This document shows, one piece after another, positions 4,937 to 6,924 of a stretch of DNA of 6,924 bases. Origin of the DNA: Oscillospiraceae bacterium (GTDB lineage: Bacteria > Bacillota > Clostridia > Oscillospirales > QAMX01); NCBI GenBank assembly GCA_902772625.1, contig CACYBP010000392.1, forward strand, positions 1 through 6,924, written 5' to 3'. The notes beneath the pieces were generated by a model. That model did no database searches. It had not been told where the DNA came from and saw nothing but the letters and a program-made list of their open reading frames with translations. The translations under genes and the position numbers were made by a program. Each line of letters starts with the position of its first letter. Positions within the stretch are counted from its first letter, which is position 1.

Positions 4937-6924
4937 ATGAGAATCTTTTGGAATAACGCGGGGAAAAGGCTTACGGCGCTTCTTGCCGCCGTACTGGTTC
5001 TTTTGCCCTTTTTTATGAGTACGGTACCCGCGCGCGCCGAGGAGATCCGGTACGGGTACGTGGATAATTATTCTTCTCTGAAGGTGAGAAGCGCCCCGGG
5101 AAGCGAAAACCCGCAGGTGGGACTTCTGGTCAAGGGCGCGCTGCTCACCGTGGACGGGGAGGAGAAAGCCGCCGACGGAAAAACCTGGTATCACGTGAAT
5201 GCCGGCGCGATCTCGGGATACGTCAACGGCAAGTACGTGACCTTCTGTGAAAAGCCCGAAACCGGGAACGACAGGGCCTTTGAGGAAGCGCTGAACAAAG
5301 AGGGCTTCCCGGAAAGCTATAAAGAAGCGCTCCGGGTGATCCACGCCTTCTATCCCCAGTGGGAATTCCACGCCGTGAAGACCGGCCTGGACTGGTCGGC
5401 CTCTCTCGACGCCGAGATGGAGGAAGGGAAAAGTCTGATCGATTACGACGCGATCTCCTCCTGGAAATCCACCGAAGGAAGCGCCTACAACTGGAAGACA
5501 AGCGAATGGACCACCGGATGGGACAGCGGCAACTGGGTCCTGGCCTCCCGCGAGATCCTGGCTTATTATATGGACCCGCGCACCTACCTGACGAAAGAGG
5601 GGATCTTCGCCTTCCTGAAGGAGACCTTCGACGAAAAGACCCAGACGGTGGAGGGCGTGCGGAGGATCATCAAGGGGACCTTTATGGAGGGGGGCGGAAC
5701 AGAGGCCGACGGCACGACCTTCGATTACGCCGAGGTCCTCTTTGATGCGGCGAAGACCGCGGGCGTCAGCCCTTATATCTTCGCATCTTCTGTGATCCAG
5801 GAGGTGGGGAACCGCGGTCACGATTTCCCGGGCATCTCCGGTACGTACACCTTCGAAAACGTCGACGAAGACGGCAACACCTTCACGGATACCAGCCTTT
5901 CGGGCTATTATAATTACTTCAATATCGCGGCCTACGCCAACGCCCGCTTCTCCAGCGCCATCCGACACGGCCTCTGGTACGCCAAGGGCGGCAACGACGG
6001 CTCCACCACCTACGGAAGACCCTGGAACACCCGGATCAGGGCCATCTACGGCGGCATCGATTTCTACGCCAAGCGGTACGTGGCGGTGGGCCAGGACACC
6101 ATCTATCTGAAAAAATACAACGTCCAGGGAGACGAGCCCTACACCCACGAGTATATGACCAACGTGGACGGCTTTTACAGCGAGACCATGCGCCTGGCCA
6201 CCGCCTACGGCGAGGACATGCGCGCTCTGAATCTCAGCTTTTCCATCCCGGTCTTTACCGGCATGCCCGACGAACCCTCGATCGCCCCCATGAAGGACGG
6301 CTCTCCGAACAACCGCCTTTCCTCGATCACTCTCACGCACGAGACCGTGAAGACCGGTGAAAACGGCGAGGAGACCGTGAAAACGGTCTATCCTCTGACC
6401 CCGACCCTCAATCTGAAACGCCTTTCCTACGACGTGATCGTGCCTTATGAGGTCGATTCGCTTACGGTGCGCGCCAAGGCATACGATGAAAAGGCGAAGC
6501 TCTCCGGCACCGGGAAAAAGACGCTGGAGGTGGGGGAAAACCTTCTCAAAATCACGGCCACGGCCGAAAACGGTGATAAACGCACCTATAAGATCACCGT
6601 GGTGCGGGAGGAAAAGAATCCCTTCTCCTTCGACGAATACGTCCGGGGCGTGGAACCCGGGACCGCGTCGAAGACGCTTGCCGGAAGCCTGAAAACCGAG
6701 CTGGTAACCGCTTCGCTCTGTGCGCCCGACGGGACCGAAAAGGGCGAGGACGAGCTTTGCGGCACCGGCGATACCGTGGTATACAGGACCGAAGACGGCA
6801 GTGAGGTCGGGAGGAGCACCGTCCTGATCCTGGGAGATATCACCGGCGACGGTCAGATCCGCATCAACGACCTGATCAAGCTCCGAAACCATCTTCTTGA
6901 AACCGCGAAGCTTCAGGGTCCCGC
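4937..6924 (+). CDS. Secreted GH73-type N-acetylglucosaminidase, 3' truncated by window
   Basis: The frame is open for 662 codons and runs off the window end. A signal peptide spans residues 1-34: basic start, hydrophobic LTALLAAVLVLLPFF, and cleavage after PARA. A bacterial SH3 domain (about 39-103) contains LKVRSAPG and WYHV...GYVNG. Residues 115-260 carry the conserved N-terminal half seen in clostridial glucosaminidases (FPESYKEAL, FYPQWEF, AYYMDPRTYL at 209-218). The catalytic domain (about 260-390) has VIQEVG with candidate acid Glu289 and SGYYNYFNI (322-330), typical of GH73 enzymes that cut the glycan after N-acetylglucosamine. A cadherin-like beta-sandwich (about 485-557) and a dockerin-like repeat GDITGDGQIRINDLIKLRNH (633-652) follow. 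ATG 4937 has GGAG 6 nt upstream. Codons end in C (GGC, ACC, AAC) more often than in its neighbours, suggesting strong expression. The protein should act in the cell wall, in growth, separation or lysis. Confidence 0.92.
   Translation, partial: MRIFWNNAGKRLTALLAAVLVLLPFFMSTVPARAEEIRYGYVDNYSSLKVRSAPGSENPQVGLLVKGALLTVDGEEKAADGKTWYHVNAGAISGYVNGKYVTFCEKPETGNDRAFEEALNKEGFPESYKEALRVIHAFYPQWEFHAVKTGLDWSASLDAEMEEGKSLIDYDAISSWKSTEGSAYNWKTSEWTTGWDSGNWVLASREILAYYMDPRTYLTKEGIFAFLKETFDEKTQTVEGVRRIIKGTFMEGGGTEADGTTFDYAEVLFDAAKTAGVSPYIFASSVIQEVGNRGHDFPGISGTYTFENVDEDGNTFTDTSLSGYYNYFNIAAYANARFSSAIRHGLWYAKGGNDGSTTYGRPWNTRIRAIYGGIDFYAKRYVAVGQDTIYLKKYNVQGDEPYTHEYMTNVDGFYSETMRLATAYGEDMRALNLSFSIPVFTGMPDEPSIAPMKDGSPNNRLSSITLTHETVKTGENGEETVKTVYPLTPTLNLKRLSYDVIVPYEVDSLTVRAKAYDEKAKLSGTGKKTLEVGENLLKITATAENGDKRTYKITVVREEKNPFSFDEYVRGVEPGTASKTLAGSLKTELVTASLCAPDGTEKGEDELCGTGDTVVYRTEDGSEVGRSTVLILGDITGDGQIRINDLIKLRNHLLETAKLQGP

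Noticed and set aside
4685..6892. A 735-codon open frame on the minus strand covering almost the whole glucosaminidase gene
   Set aside because: It is antisense to a gene with signal peptide, clear domains, promoter and ribosome binding site. It also runs through the divergent promoters and into the phosphoesterase gene. Its translation is rich in Gly, Val, His and Arg with no recognisable motif, as expected from the mirror of C-ending codons.

Overview
The window looks like a chromosomal segment of a GC-rich, spore-forming member of the Clostridia, possibly Lachnospiraceae-like. That placement rests on a SpoVB-type flippase, a small membrane protein plus SpoIVFB-like M50 protease pair, AGGAGG-type ribosome binding sites, sigma-A promoters close to the Gram-positive consensus, and a large secreted glucosaminidase with SH3, cadherin-like and dockerin-like modules. 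It is inference from gene content; no rRNA or tRNA is present. I see no mobile element, CRISPR array, phage gene or toxin-antitoxin pair.

Layout. Positions 1-112 carry the probable 3' end of an unidentified upstream gene. A SpoVB/MurJ-superfamily lipid flippase (132-1844, +) converges on and runs 169 bp into a degenerate Gfo/Idh/MocA-type oxidoreductase (1676-2683, -). The oxidoreductase has its own promoter in a short divergent intergenic region (2684-2781). From there a two-gene rightward operon begins: a single-span membrane protein (2782-3198) overlapping by 17 bp an M50 site-2 protease (3182-3838), an arrangement that recalls spoIVFA-spoIVFB. The protease gene converges on and overlaps by 82 bp a leftward two-gene operon made of a YfcE-type metallophosphoesterase (4275-4733) and a two-span membrane protein (3757-4278), joined by an ATGA overlap. 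The intrinsic terminator of that leftward operon lies inside the protease coding sequence.

The 203-bp divergent region 4734-4936 is rich in signals: an extended -10 promoter for the phosphoesterase, and on the other side a near-perfect sigma-A promoter preceded by an exact match to the WalR (YycF) two-component response-regulator box. The latter drives a secreted GH73-type N-acetylglucosaminidase (4937 to beyond the window end), which has no stop codon in the window. WalR control of a peptidoglycan hydrolase agrees with the established WalRK regulon.

The common theme is the cell envelope: lipid or precursor flipping, intramembrane proteolysis and peptidoglycan remodelling, with probable links to sporulation. 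I did not find a convincing wholly new system. The most unusual points are the two convergent 3' overlaps with antisense-encoded tails, the terminator embedded in a neighbouring gene, the WalR box, the minimal membrane-protein/M50 pair, and an oxidoreductase-fold protein that has lost its usual nucleotide-binding motif.
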